64,000 nt of DNA from an uncultured Haliea sp. (GCA_947258585.1 CAMYIZ010000059.1:90821-154820); one strand, 5' to 3'. Shown: positions 1-9,905, counted from the first letter of the stretch. The notes: generated by a model not told the origin, from the sequence alone. Program-made: numbers and translations.

Positions 1-1
1 C

Positions 2-1756
2 GAGTTGGCAGCGCGCGCCGCGGAGCTGCCGGTGCCGGCGCCGGAATCCCTGCGCCTGAAAGACAGCGCGGATTTTCGCTATATCGGACAGAGTGTACCG
101 ATTGTCGACCTGCGGGACATGACCACCGGCAATACGACCTACGGTATCGATGTGCATCTGCCGGGCATGCTGTACGCCAGCATTGAGCGGACGCCCTGGC
201 TGCAGGGGCGCATTGCCTCCTATGACTCGTCCGCGGCACTGAAAGTCAAAGGCGTGCTGGATGTCGTCGAGCTGGTGGCGGTGGCGGGAGCGCCGGGCTT
301 CAACCCGATTGAGGGCGTTGCGGTGATCGCGACCAATAACCACAGTGCGCTGAAGGGGCGGGTGGCGCTCAAGGTGAACTGGCGCAAGAGCGAGCACAGC
401 GACCACGACAGCGGGGCGTACCTGGACGAGCTGGCGGCGCGGGTCGAGGGTGGCACGGGCGAGGTGCGGCGCCAGCGGGGCGATGTAGACGCTGCCCTGG
501 CGAGCGCGGCCTCGGTGGTCGAGGCGACCTATCGCACTCCCTACCTTGCCCACGCATCCATGGAGCCACCCGTGGCGACCGCGAGGGTCACGGACGAGCG
601 CTGCGAGATATGGGCCTGTACCCAGACCCCCCAGGCTACCCAGCGGGCGGTCGCGGAAGCGCTGGAGCTGGATGTCGCCGCCGTTACCGTGCACGTGACC
701 CTGCTGGGCGGCGGCTTCGGCCGCAAGTCCAAGCCGGACTTCTCGGTAGAGGCAGCGAGGCTGGCATCCCACGTCGGCAAGCCGGTACAGGTGGTCTGGA
801 GCCGCGAGGACGACATCCGCCACGATTACTTCCATGCCTGCAGTGCCCAGCATTTCAAGGGGGCGCTGGACGACACGGGCAAGGTGACTGCCTGGCTGGC
901 CCGCGAGGCATCGCCGCCGATCGGCTCCACTTTCGATACCAGCGTGCGCCGCAATGGCAGTGGCGGGCTGTCCCAGGGCTTTGCCAATGTGCCCTTCGCC
1001 GTGCCCAACCTGCGGGTGGAGAGTCACGAGGCTCCCGGTCACGTGCGTATTGGCTGGCTGCGTTCGGTATACAACATTCCCTACGCATTCGGGGTTGGCA
1101 GCTTCGTCGACGAGTTGGCGCATGCCGCCGGCGTCGACCCCGCAGAGTTCTGGCTGCAGCTGATCGGTGAGGACCGATTTCTGGACTTCAGCGCCGATGG
1201 CTTCGAGTACAGCAATTACGGGCGCGACATAGCGGAGTACCCTTTTGCCACAGCGCGCACCAAAAATGTGATCCGCGAGCTGGTCGGTTCTATCCCCTGG
1301 GGCGAGAAATTGCCGCCGGGGCAGGGCTGGGGTCTCTCGGTGGTCAACAGTTTCCTCAGCGATGTCGCGGTTGCCAGCAAGGTGGAGGTCAGGGACGGCC
1401 GGTTGCGGGTACTCGAACTGCATGGCGTGATTGACGCCGGCCGGGTGGTTAACCCGGACCGGGTGCACGCGCAAATGGAGGGCGGAATGATCTTTGGCCT
1501 GAGTCTGGCGCTGAACGGCGAGATTACCTTTGCCGGGGGCGAGGCCGCCCAGTCCAATTTCCATGACTACCCCATTGCGCGCATGGATCAGGTCCCCGCT
1601 GTGATCCGCAGCCATATCGTTGCCAGCGATGCGGCCCCGACGGGGGTGGGGGAGCCCCCCACACCGCCGACGGCGCCCGCGATAGCCAATGCGGTGTTTG
1701 CCGCTACCGGCAGGCGCATCAGGGAACTGCCCCTGGGCAAGCACTTCAGCGTTTGA
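2..1756 (+). CDS. Molybdopterin-binding subunit of a xanthine dehydrogenase-family oxidoreductase (isoquinoline 1-oxidoreductase beta-like), 5' partial
   Basis: This is the large molybdenum-cofactor subunit of a hydroxylase that oxidises N-heterocycles or aldehydes and passes electrons to a 2Fe-2S partner subunit. The reading frame is open to the left edge, so the listed TTG start is an artefact and the N-terminal part is missing. The visible 580 residues contain the MoCo-binding GGGFGRK motif near residue 240 and a C-terminal GVGEPPTPPTAPA segment, whose Glu is the usual catalytic base of this family. The IorB/'Ald_Xan_dh_C2' type is recognised by overall motif order; the substrate cannot be read from sequence. 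The partner small subunit would lie outside the window. XdhC and MocA homologues at 16.7-18.2 kb could supply its cofactor. Confidence 0.9.
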   Translation, partial: ELAARAAELPVPAPESLRLKDSADFRYIGQSVPIVDLRDMTTGNTTYGIDVHLPGMLYASIERTPWLQGRIASYDSSAALKVKGVLDVVELVAVAGAPGFNPIEGVAVIATNNHSALKGRVALKVNWRKSEHSDHDSGAYLDELAARVEGGTGEVRRQRGDVDAALASAASVVEATYRTPYLAHASMEPPVATARVTDERCEIWACTQTPQATQRAVAEALELDVAAVTVHVTLLGGGFGRKSKPDFSVEAARLASHVGKPVQVVWSREDDIRHDYFHACSAQHFKGALDDTGKVTAWLAREASPPIGSTFDTSVRRNGSGGLSQGFANVPFAVPNLRVESHEAPGHVRIGWLRSVYNIPYAFGVGSFVDELAHAAGVDPAEFWLQLIGEDRFLDFSADGFEYSNYGRDIAEYPFATARTKNVIRELVGSIPWGEKLPPGQGWGLSVVNSFLSDVAVASKVEVRDGRLRVLELHGVIDAGRVVNPDRVHAQMEGGMIFGLSLALNGEITFAGGEAAQSNFHDYPIARMDQVPAVIRSHIVASDAAPTGVGEPPTPPTAPAIANAVFAATGRRIRELPLGKHFSV

Positions 1757-1775
1757 AGGGCAGGCGCAGCCGGGG

Positions 1776-2798
1776 TCAGTTGGCCGCGACCAGCATGACC
1801 CCAAGCACCAGCAGCACGGTGCCGACGACCCGCGGCATTGTCAGTGGGACTCTTGGGTAGCCCAGCCATCCTCGCTGGTCCAGCACCAGCGAGGCGAATA
1901 CTTTTCCGCAGATGATGGCGATCGCCAGGGTCAACGCCCCCAGTCGCGGGGCGAGGAACACCGACATGGTCACAATAAACGCGCCGAGCAAGCCGCCCAG
2001 CCATGCCCACCAGGGCGTCGCGGCAAGCGCCCCCGGCCTGAACCAGTCACGCCCCGTGGTGGCTGCAAGGAGCCCCAGCGCAAGTGTTCCCAGCAGAAAG
2101 GAGAAGAATGCCGCCTGCACGGGGGAGCTCAGTGCGGTGCGCAACTCGGCATTGATACCCGCCTGGGAGGCGAGGGAGCAGCCAATCGCGATACTGCATG
2201 CCAACAGGAAATACCTGTCCGGCGACTTGCTGGGCAATGCCCCGGCGTGGGCGCCTGCGGCGGCTCCCAGGGGATGCGTCCGGGATACCAGCAACACGCC
2301 GGCGACAATCAGCAGGGCGCCCAGCACTCGCTCCGGGGACAGCTCGATTCTGGGGTAGCCCAGCCAACCGTTGTGGTCCAGCACCATCGATGCAAGCACC
2401 TGGCCGCAAATGATGCTGAGCGCCAGCGTCAGCGCCCCCAGTTTGGGGGCCAGATATACCGACATGGCAACGTTGAAGGCCCCCAGCAGGCCTCCCAGCC
2501 AGGCCCACCAGGGAAGGCCTCCGCGGGCGCCCGGTGCAAACCAGGGCGAGCCCGAGAGGAGGGCGATCACGCCCAACAAGAGGGTACCGGTGAGGAAGGA
2601 TATGAATGCGGCCTGAATGGGTGAGTGCAGCGCCAGGCGCAGGCGGGAATTCACCCCGGCCTGGGAGGCACCGCAGGCACCGACCAGCAGGCTGCAGGCG
2701 AGCAGGAAAGCTGTGCTGAGAGTGATCACCGTGCACGCCCCGATCTGTGGTGGCAAAGCGCGCAGGTTAGCAAAAATCCTGCCCGGGTGTGTCCGCAA
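1776..2798 (-). CDS. Double-domain DUF606 (YdcZ-type) DMT-superfamily transporter
   Basis: This is a hydrophobic inner-membrane protein of the drug/metabolite transporter superfamily; the substrate is unknown. It consists of two successive DUF606 domains, each with about five predicted membrane segments. The halves are strikingly alike: both contain PWWAWLGGLLGAF, then APKLGALTLA or APRLGALTLA, then GWLGYPR. They are spaced about 166 residues apart, which implies a tandem duplication and fusion. DUF606 proteins are usually single about 150-aa units working as pairs. The ATG at 2798 overlaps the upstream region of the divergent sstT. An in-frame GTG at 2729 sits just before the first hydrophobic segment and may be the true start (317 aa). 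Confidence 0.85.
   Translation of the reverse strand: MRTHPGRIFANLRALPPQIGACTVITLSTAFLLACSLLVGACGASQAGVNSRLRLALHSPIQAAFISFLTGTLLLGVIALLSGSPWFAPGARGGLPWWAWLGGLLGAFNVAMSVYLAPKLGALTLALSIICGQVLASMVLDHNGWLGYPRIELSPERVLGALLIVAGVLLVSRTHPLGAAAGAHAGALPSKSPDRYFLLACSIAIGCSLASQAGINAELRTALSSPVQAAFFSFLLGTLALGLLAATTGRDWFRPGALAATPWWAWLGGLLGAFIVTMSVFLAPRLGALTLAIAIICGKVFASLVLDQRGWLGYPRVPLTMPRVVGTVLLVLGVMLVAAN
1855..2366. repeat. Intragenic direct repeat marking the DUF606 duplication
   Basis: The 14-base string GGGTAGCCCAGCCA occurs at 1855-1868 and again at 2353-2366, 498 bases (166 codons) apart, within the same reading frame of the transporter. Similar strings flank a second matching block (CCCAGCCA(T/G)GCCCACCAGGG) at the same offset. 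This shows directly that the gene arose by in-frame duplication of a DUF606 unit. Confidence 0.7.
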
Positions 2799-2860
2799 AC
2801 AAGCCAGCGTGTATCATCCGCCCCTTGTTCCGGAATGTGTGTCGTTGTGCGGGTGGAAAA

Positions 2861-4048
2861 ATGTCCAGAGTGAAATTGGGCCTCGTGCCCCAGATACTTG
2901 TCGGGGTCGTCCTGGGTGCCCTGCTGGGGTGGCTGGTTCCGGGGCTGGCAGCGCCGCTGGGCTTGCTGGGTGAACTGTTCGTGGGCATGCTGAAAGCGGT
3001 GGCGCCGCTGCTGGTGATGCTGCTGGTGATGTCCGCCATCGCCAACAAGCACGAGCGCGGCGGTGATGGTCGCAAGTCCCTGCTGACTCTTGCCCTGTAT
3101 CTGGTCGGTACGGTCAGTGCCGCGGTGGTTGCCCTGTTGCTGAGCCAGCTGTTTCCGCAGACGATTGCCCTGAGCGAGGGTGCAGCGGGTAGCCCACCGC
3201 TGGCGGTGAGCGCGGTGCTGTCCGATGTCCTGTTCAAACTCATTGATAACCCGGTGAATGCGCTGCTCACCGGCAACTTTCTCGGCTGCCTGACCTGGGC
3301 GATTCTGCTGGGCCTGAGTTTTCGCAAGGCCAACAGCAATTTCAGGGAGCATCTGCAGACGCTCGCCGTGGGCGTTGGCGATATCGTGGGCTATGTTATC
3401 CGCCTGGCGCCGCTGGGTATTTTCGGTCTTGTGTGCGCGACGGTGGCGACGACCGGCCTGTCGGCGCTGGCGGGCTATGCCAGCCTCGCGGGTTTGCTGG
3501 TGGCCTGCATGCTGGTGATGGCGCTGCTGGTCAACCCACTGCTGGTGTTCCTGCTGATCCAGCGCAACCCTTATCCCGTGGTGTTCAAGTGCCTGGAGGA
3601 GTCGGGGGTTACCGCGTTCTTTACCCGCAGCTCCGCGGCCAATATTCCGGTGAACCTGAACCTGGCGAAGAAACTCGGCATCAGTGAGGAGCTCTATGCG
3701 GTGACGATCCCGATCGGGGCGACGGTCAACATGGCGGGCGCCGCCATTACCATCACGGTGCTGACCCTGGCCGCCGCCAACACCCTGGGTATCGAGGTGT
3801 CCCTGGCGACCGCACTGGTGCTGTGCGTTGTCTCTGCCCTGGCAGCCTGCGGCGCCAGCGGGGTACCGTCAGGCAGCCTGCTGCTGGTGCCGCTGGCCTG
3901 CTCCCTGTTCGGTATTTCGCTGGACGTTGCCATGCAGGTGGTGGCGGTAGGCTTTGTCATCAGCGTCATCCAGGACTCGGCAGAAACCGCCCTGAACTCC
4001 AGCACCGATGTCATCTACACCTACGCCGTGGATCAGGTGCGCCGTTAG
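2861..4048 (+). CDS. sstT: Sodium:serine/threonine symporter SstT
   Basis: This inner-membrane DAACS-family symporter imports L-serine and L-threonine with Na+. The product is 395 aa, close to E. coli SstT (414 aa). The ORF track begins upstream at 2789, but the ATG at 2861 starts a normal N-terminus (MSRVKLGLVPQ) leading straight into the first membrane segment. Family signatures are visible: SSAANIPVNLNLAKKLG (a serine-rich re-entrant loop), GASGVPSGSLLLVPLAC, and the C-terminal QDSAETALNSSTDV. It ends 17 bases before the stop of the convergent TonB receptor. Together with tdh and an Lrp regulator elsewhere in the window it suggests active use of serine and threonine. Confidence 0.95.
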   Translation: MSRVKLGLVPQILVGVVLGALLGWLVPGLAAPLGLLGELFVGMLKAVAPLLVMLLVMSAIANKHERGGDGRKSLLTLALYLVGTVSAAVVALLLSQLFPQTIALSEGAAGSPPLAVSAVLSDVLFKLIDNPVNALLTGNFLGCLTWAILLGLSFRKANSNFREHLQTLAVGVGDIVGYVIRLAPLGIFGLVCATVATTGLSALAGYASLAGLLVACMLVMALLVNPLLVFLLIQRNPYPVVFKCLEESGVTAFFTRSSAANIPVNLNLAKKLGISEELYAVTIPIGATVNMAGAAITITVLTLAAANTLGIEVSLATALVLCVVSALAACGASGVPSGSLLLVPLACSLFGISLDVAMQVVAVGFVISVIQDSAETALNSSTDVIYTYAVDQVRR

Positions 4049-4065
4049 GCAGTGCCGCCTCCCGC

Positions 4066-6396
4066 TCAGAAATTCTTGCGCAGGGTGACGCCCCAGGTCG
4101 CCGGTTCATTGAAGTAGGCGATCAGCCGTCCGTCCTGGGCTACACCGTCGGAGATGGTGTTGGTGTAGTCCTCGTCCAGTACATTGCGGCCCCAGAGGGT
4201 GATTTCCGCGTCCCACTGTTCCATGATCAGCCCGGCCCGCAGGTTGAGAAGCTCGTAGGAGCCCGCAAGCTTGGCCGGATCGTTATTGACGTCGGTCATA
4301 CGCTCATCGGTAAAGATATATTCGCCGAACACGTAGCCGGTGAAGCCATTGCCCAGCGGGAACGCCTGCCGGGCCGAGGCCACGGCGACGTTTTCCGGGT
4401 TGCCGGAGAGCAGGCCGCCGCTGCGGTCGCAGGAGCCATCGCCATTGGCGCGGGGGTCGGGCAGGTTAGTGTGCCAGGGGGTGCTGATCCAGCAATCCCC
4501 CGCGGCGAAATCCTCGTACTCGCCGTCGTTGTAGGCGTAGGCGAGAGTCAGGCTCAGGCCCTCGAGCGGCTGCCAGATGGCGTCGATCTCGCCGCCCTGG
4601 GTTTTGGCAACGCCGGCGTTTTGCAGGGCGAATCCCGTGCCCTGGAAGGATATGGTCTGCAGGTCCTCGGTGTCGGTGCGGTGCAGGGCCACGTTGACCC
4701 GCAGGGCCTGCTCCGGGAATTCCGCCTTCATGCCAACTTCGAAGGAGTCCGAGGTCTCGGCGTCAAACGCCACCGGCAGGATGGCGGCGATGCGGTCGGT
4801 GTTTACCCCACCGGCCTTGTAGCCGGTGCCGTAGGAGGCGTACAGCATGAGGTCGTCGGTGGCAAACCAGCTCAGCTTGACCGTGCCGGTAAACTGGTCG
4901 TCATCAATCGTTTCATTCACGTCGGCACGCGGCGCCAGCGGTGGGAACAGCCAGAACCCCCAGCCCGGTGAGACGAAGTCCAGCACCGCGGACGCGTCCT
5001 GGGTGAACACGTTCACCATGTCCTTGTCCTCCTTGGTCCAGCGGCCACCGGCGGTGAGGACGAGACTGTCGGTCAGGTTATAGTCGAACTGGCCGAACAG
5101 GGCCCAGGTGTTGTGGTCCTGGCTGGCGACGTTGCGCGAGCCGGTGCCGGCGGGGAAGGCGATCGTGGGAACTCCCACCAGGCCGCCGGTGTCCGGGCCG
5201 ACCAGAGTGTCGACGATGGAATCCAGATCCTGCTCAAAGTAGTAAACGCCGACCACCCAGGTGAAGTCCTCGGTTTCGTTGCTCAGGCGCAGTTCCTGCG
5301 AGAACTGATCCTGCTCGGCATCGTTACTGCGGATCAGCGCGTCGATGTCGTAGAAGTCGACGTCCGCGTTGTCGTAGGACTCGAAGGTGCGAAAGGCGGT
5401 GATGCTGGTGACGAGGAAATTGTCGGCCTGCCAGTCCAGCTGCACGGAAATGCCCTGGTCCTCGTTGCTTGACTCTGGCAGGAAACTGGCTGCTACCGCA
5501 CCTCCGAAAAAGTCATCCTGGTCGAGTACCGTGCCACCCAGGTTCAGCACCCGCTGGTCGGAGCCGGTCTTGACCGGTGCGCCGGGCGCCAGGCCTTGCG
5601 CCACCAGGTTGTTCTTGTAGTTGCCCGCGGTGCAGCAGACCTCGTCGACTTCGGAGCGGTCGGCGATGACCAGCACCGAGAGCTGGTCGCTGGGGGTATA
5701 CAGCGCCTGCAGGCGAACACCCCAGCGGTCGCGATCGTCGATCAGGTCCCTGCCCAGGCCAACCACATCGATATAGCCGTCGCGCTCCTGGTAAAAGCCG
5801 GTCAGCCTGACGGCCAGCTCGTTGTCGATGGCGGAGAAGGATTTCGCTCCCTGCAGGGCCAGCAGACCGAGGTCGCCGGCCTGTGCTTCCAGGTAGCCGG
5901 TGCCCTCATGGTCGGGCCTGACGCTGTTCATGGACACCGCCCCGGAGGGCGTGTTGCGCCCGAACAGGGTGCCCTGGGGGCCGCGCAGCACTTCCACCGA
6001 GCCCAGATCCACCAGGTTGTTGATCATCGAACTCTGGCGCGCGCGATAGACCCCGTCCACGTACAGGCCGACGGAGGATTCCAGGCCGAAGTTCTGGCCG
6101 CTGGTAAACACGCCGCGGATGCTGAAGTTGGAGGTGGTCGAGGTCTGGGTCTTGCTGACAATCAGGGCCGGGTCGTTGTTGGCCAGCTCGAACATGTCGC
6201 GGACGCCGGTTCTCTGCAGCATTTCGTTGGTGAACGCGGTGACCGCGATCGGTACATCCTGCAGGCTCTGCTCCCGTTTCTGCGCGGTGACGATAACTTC
6301 CTCGAGTACCTGGGCCTGCGCGCTGAGAGAACCGCAGCTCACGGCAGTGGCAATGGCGGCGGCAATGGCCGTGGGGCGAGAGCAGTGCTTGATCAT
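4066..6396 (-). CDS. TonB-dependent outer-membrane receptor
   Basis: This is an outer-membrane beta-barrel receptor that takes up an unidentified ligand using TonB energy. The start was moved to the ATG at 6396 (776 aa) because AAGGAAGG lies about 10 bases upstream and the sequence then begins a clear signal peptide ending near AQA. After it come a TonB-box-like EEVIVTAQKREQSLQDVP, the plug domain with SVEVLRGPQGTLFGRNTPSG, and a long 22-strand-type barrel ending in an aromatic residue (LRKNF). This subtype is abundant in marine Gammaproteobacteria and sphingomonads. No transport partner is adjacent. The 130-base gap to the next gene carries no recognisable riboswitch or Fur-box. Confidence 0.92.
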   Translation of the reverse strand: MIKHCSRPTAIAAAIATAVSCGSLSAQAQVLEEVIVTAQKREQSLQDVPIAVTAFTNEMLQRTGVRDMFELANNDPALIVSKTQTSTTSNFSIRGVFTSGQNFGLESSVGLYVDGVYRARQSSMINNLVDLGSVEVLRGPQGTLFGRNTPSGAVSMNSVRPDHEGTGYLEAQAGDLGLLALQGAKSFSAIDNELAVRLTGFYQERDGYIDVVGLGRDLIDDRDRWGVRLQALYTPSDQLSVLVIADRSEVDEVCCTAGNYKNNLVAQGLAPGAPVKTGSDQRVLNLGGTVLDQDDFFGGAVAASFLPESSNEDQGISVQLDWQADNFLVTSITAFRTFESYDNADVDFYDIDALIRSNDAEQDQFSQELRLSNETEDFTWVVGVYYFEQDLDSIVDTLVGPDTGGLVGVPTIAFPAGTGSRNVASQDHNTWALFGQFDYNLTDSLVLTAGGRWTKEDKDMVNVFTQDASAVLDFVSPGWGFWLFPPLAPRADVNETIDDDQFTGTVKLSWFATDDLMLYASYGTGYKAGGVNTDRIAAILPVAFDAETSDSFEVGMKAEFPEQALRVNVALHRTDTEDLQTISFQGTGFALQNAGVAKTQGGEIDAIWQPLEGLSLTLAYAYNDGEYEDFAAGDCWISTPWHTNLPDPRANGDGSCDRSGGLLSGNPENVAVASARQAFPLGNGFTGYVFGEYIFTDERMTDVNNDPAKLAGSYELLNLRAGLIMEQWDAEITLWGRNVLDEDYTNTISDGVAQDGRLIAYFNEPATWGVTLRKNF

Positions 6397-6561
6397 GGCG
6401 TGCGACCTTCCTTGATTATTTCCCCCCAATCTACCACCAGTGGGGTGTCGTCAGGCAGTCTCGCCAGCGCTGAATTGTGTAAAAAAGTGGTATTGACGCC
6501 AGCCTCGGCTTCCGCCAGCGCCGTTGTGGGGGTGAGGCGTCCCGTTGGCCTTCAGGGATTC

Positions 6562-8406
6562 CTAGCCGCCGTAGCATTGCCTCACGGCATCTGCGCCCTG
6601 TTTACGGATCGCCTGGTACTTGTTCCAGAAGGCGGCGTCAATGCCGCGCAGGTAGGCGTTGGTGTCGTCCCGGCGGTAACGGGACAGGTGGCGGGGCCCG
6701 CCGTTGTAGACGCCGTAGGTGGCGCGCGCCAGGTCGTGGATGTCGTCCCTGACCTCGTGCTCCTTGCGCTTGATCGCGTAGTCGACCAGGTAGTGGGCGA
6801 GGATCTCGTTGCCGGCGCGGGCGTTGTAGCCGACATTGTTCTGCAGGGCATCGAGGTCATAGATGTTGCGCCAGACATGCTGGTTGATCTGCATCAGTCC
6901 CACCGAGCCGGCGGAGGACTGGATCGGCTTGATGACACCATTGGTCTCCACGAACTGGCGCCAGCAGGACTCCTGCCAGGCGGTAGCCCGAACCAGGTTC
7001 TCATACAGGTCGAAGTAATCGTCGCTGACCTTGCCGCGCTTGCGCTCTGTAGCAATGCTCTCGTCCAGCAACTGTTCCATGGTGCGCAGGTAGCGATCCA
7101 GGTCATTCGGCTCTGGAATCCAGTTGGTCAGCAGTTTTACCAGCGACGGGCTCACAGCCGCCGCCCAGGCGGGCGCGATCAGCCAGGCAAAAGGGCCGGA
7201 CGCAGAGGTGTCCTCCAGGGATTCGATTGCCAGCTCCGGCTCCAGCCCCAACAGTTGCCGCAGCTCGGGATCGACCCGGGTAGTGTAGCCCAGCTCCTCC
7301 TCGGAGACTGCGGGCTCCAGCATGCGCGCCATCCGCCGCAGGGAGTCGCTGTCCAGGGTCAGCCCGAGGTGCGGGGCGGCGGTATCCAGCGCCTGCAGGG
7401 CATTGCCGGCGCTGATGAAGGTCGCCAGTTCCACGCTGCGGGCGCCGGGCAGGTTCAGGTCGCTGTCGCGCAGCAGTGGCGCCAGTCTTTCCCAGGTGGA
7501 GAGAAACAGGCCGCGCACGGGGTCCTCGTCGCGAGCATCCGCAGCCAGCGCGTCCCGCAGTTCGTGTCTTGCCTCCAGCAATATCTCGGCCAGCGCATCG
7601 CGCAGCTCCGGCTGCGCAGGGGCTGCCAGATCCTTGATCAGCCACGTGGCAAAGGCATCCCAGGATTGCCAGGCGGCGTCCCAGCGGGCCAGTTCCTCCT
7701 CGGAGAGCGCCGCTTCCGGCACCGGCGTCCATTCGGGCGGTGGCAGCGGTGCTTCCAGGGCAAGGGTCACCGTCAGGGCGTCGATCTCTGCCCGGGCGCT
7801 CTGTAATTGCAGTGAGTCGGCGATTAGCCCCCGCTCGCTCTGTTCGGCTGGCAGCGCATCGTAGACAAGGGTGCGCAAATCGGCGAGGGCGGGTCCGAAA
7901 TCGATGGTGACGCCGCCCAGTCTTGGGTGAACCTGATCCTTGATCCAGCTCCAGACCACGCCTGGCATCTTCCGTTTCTGGTCGTCCCCGCTGAGAATAT
8001 TCGAGTCGATAATGCGAAATGTTACCCGGCCGCCCGTTGGTGAGACCAGGACTTCCTTGAAGGTTTCAATGCTGCCGTTCCAGGCAAAAGGGAGGATGCA
8101 GCGCCCGGCCAACGGTGTACCGACGCGGGCACGGACCTTGGTGGTCAGCCGCAGCTGGCCGTTTTCCGTACCTTCCACCTGCGGGTCGGACAGTGTCAGC
8201 TGGTTGCAGTCCTGGCTGTCCCTGAACAGTTCGGCACTGCCGTCCGGATTCTGGAATACCTGTCGCGCCAGTGCGTCGTTGACCACGGCGTAGTCCAGGC
8301 TGACCGGCAGTTCGATGGGCACGGCCAGCGCCGGCACCGGTAACAGGACTGCCAGCGCCCAGCACAGCAACGCAGGGATGCGGGCACAGGGAACACAAAA
8401 GGACAT
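6562..8406 (-). CDS. Exported lytic transglycosylase (SLT domain)
   Basis: This periplasmic murein lytic transglycosylase is predicted to cleave the MurNAc-GlcNAc bond. The 614-aa product starts with a signal peptide (ALLCWALAVLLPVPALA). About 400 residues without a domain I recognise follow, then a C-terminal SLT domain with the usual order: ATAWQESCWRQF (catalytic Glu in the E-S motif), SAGSVGLMQIN, NARAGNEIL and ATYGVYNGGP. The long N-terminal module is unusual for a soluble transglycosylase; it may bind a partner or the membrane. It reads leftward, 122 bases after the metalloprotease-like gene, possibly as one transcript. Confidence 0.9.
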   Translation of the reverse strand: MSFCVPCARIPALLCWALAVLLPVPALAVPIELPVSLDYAVVNDALARQVFQNPDGSAELFRDSQDCNQLTLSDPQVEGTENGQLRLTTKVRARVGTPLAGRCILPFAWNGSIETFKEVLVSPTGGRVTFRIIDSNILSGDDQKRKMPGVVWSWIKDQVHPRLGGVTIDFGPALADLRTLVYDALPAEQSERGLIADSLQLQSARAEIDALTVTLALEAPLPPPEWTPVPEAALSEEELARWDAAWQSWDAFATWLIKDLAAPAQPELRDALAEILLEARHELRDALAADARDEDPVRGLFLSTWERLAPLLRDSDLNLPGARSVELATFISAGNALQALDTAAPHLGLTLDSDSLRRMARMLEPAVSEEELGYTTRVDPELRQLLGLEPELAIESLEDTSASGPFAWLIAPAWAAAVSPSLVKLLTNWIPEPNDLDRYLRTMEQLLDESIATERKRGKVSDDYFDLYENLVRATAWQESCWRQFVETNGVIKPIQSSAGSVGLMQINQHVWRNIYDLDALQNNVGYNARAGNEILAHYLVDYAIKRKEHEVRDDIHDLARATYGVYNGGPRHLSRYRRDDTNAYLRGIDAAFWNKYQAIRKQGADAVRQCYGG

Positions 8407-8528
8407 CTCAGCTACCGGTAAGCAGACGTTTCGGGGCGCCGATCATACCCAAGAGCTGTGTTGCGGACCAGCACCCGGCAGAATTTCCGCTGTGGGAAAA
8501 TTGCGCTTTTCCCGGTGTGATGGCCGGG

Positions 8529-9758
8529 CTATTCCAGATCGGCGATGAGCGCATCGACGTCCACCTCTGCGCCGGCCAGGGCGTGGACGATCTGTTTCAG
8601 CTGTGCCAGTGATACCCGCCCCCGGTCCCGGGCCAGCTCCCGTGCCACATCGTCCAGGCCGGCCGCGCCATCGGTGGGATCCTGCAGCGCCAGGTGCAGA
8701 CGGTGCATGAACAGCGCCGCGCGGGCGGTCACCGGGCCGGAGGATCGCTTGACGAACAGGGTGTCGGCCTTGCGCGCCCAGTTCTCTTTCCAGTCCAGGG
8801 TCTGCTGGTAACGCAGGTCGCTGAGCGCGCCCGATCGCCACAGGATGTTGGCGGCGTAGTATTCCGCCAGCCCCTCGACGATCCAGTCCGCGTCCTTGCC
8901 ACCGTTGATGCCGGTTGCGACATGCACCAGTTCGTGGATCATGCTGCTGGTGCGATTGCCGCTGATCAACGGCCGGTCAGCGTGCATGAACAGGGAACGG
9001 GTGCCGGACAAGCCGCCGCGCCACATGGGCTTGCCGGCGGTGACCACCAACAGCCGGTCCGGGAAGCCCGGGAAAACGTCCTTGACGTCGGGAAGCGTCC
9101 AGGCGAGGAATGCCAGCGTGTCCTGCAGGCGCTCGCCCTGACCGGCAGGCGCTGCGACCCGGACATCCACCCCGGCGATGATATCCTGGCGGCTGGTGAT
9201 ATTGCCGAGGATCAGCCAGCCCTTGGGCCGCGGCAGCAGTCGCCCCGGGTCGACTATTTCATAGTGATGCTTGCTTTCACTGGTGTTGGCGTAGGGCGCC
9301 GCCGAGGACCAGCCCGAAGGCAGTTCGAACTGCAGCTGGGCCCTGGCGTTCAGCCCTTTGGCCACGCTGACTGTGATCGGGGGAATGAGCTTGTCGCTGC
9401 GGAGAATGGCCCAGTCCGCAGTCAGCAGGGAATCGTAGCTGCCGCTGGCCTTTTGTTCGCTGATCACGAATTCGTAGTGCAGGCTGGCCTGGGGGGCCTT
9501 CGGTTTCCAGATGGCGCGATCACCGTCCAGGGTGAGTCCGGCATCGCTGTGGAGTTTGAGATGCCGTTCCGGGTTCAGGTGCAGTACCAGGCGCCGGGGC
9601 AGCTTTTCGCCCTGCAGGCGGATTTCGACCCTGGCGACTTCGCGGTCGGGGCTGACAGTGGCGCGGTACACAAGCTCGTATTCCGCAGCTTGCGCAGAGA
9701 CTGCCGCGGTTACCAACAGCAGGGACAGCAGCGAGGTGATGTACGAACGAAAGCTCAT
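8529..9758 (-). CDS. Secreted M1/M61-like gluzincin metallopeptidase-like protein
   Basis: This is a 409-aa exported protein with a signal peptide ending at SAQA. The first half is beta-rich, resembling the N-terminal domain of M61 glycyl aminopeptidases. The zinc site is visible as HELVH (residues 275-279) followed by WIVEGLAEYY, whose first Glu corresponds to the third zinc ligand of gluzincins (compare WLNEGFASY in M1). Its peptide substrate is unknown. It precedes the transglycosylase in the same direction, so both may act on the cell envelope. Confidence 0.8.
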   Translation of the reverse strand: MSFRSYITSLLSLLLVTAAVSAQAAEYELVYRATVSPDREVARVEIRLQGEKLPRRLVLHLNPERHLKLHSDAGLTLDGDRAIWKPKAPQASLHYEFVISEQKASGSYDSLLTADWAILRSDKLIPPITVSVAKGLNARAQLQFELPSGWSSAAPYANTSESKHHYEIVDPGRLLPRPKGWLILGNITSRQDIIAGVDVRVAAPAGQGERLQDTLAFLAWTLPDVKDVFPGFPDRLLVVTAGKPMWRGGLSGTRSLFMHADRPLISGNRTSSMIHELVHVATGINGGKDADWIVEGLAEYYAANILWRSGALSDLRYQQTLDWKENWARKADTLFVKRSSGPVTARAALFMHRLHLALQDPTDGAAGLDDVARELARDRGRVSLAQLKQIVHALAGAEVDVDALIADLE

Positions 9759-9905
9759 GGCAAACCTGAACAGGGAGACAGTGGGTCAGGATACCAGTGC
9801 TGCCGGGACAAGCCTATCCCGTTGGCAATTGCAGCGACTAGCTCCTACTATCCTTCTAGCGGCCACTGCGCCGCGCCACTCAACAGTGATCAGGGGACGG
9901 GTACC

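Noticed and set aside
5596-7806. 736-aa plus-strand ORF
   Set aside because: It lies antisense across the TonB receptor and transglycosylase, has no motifs, and shows the skewed composition of a shadow frame.
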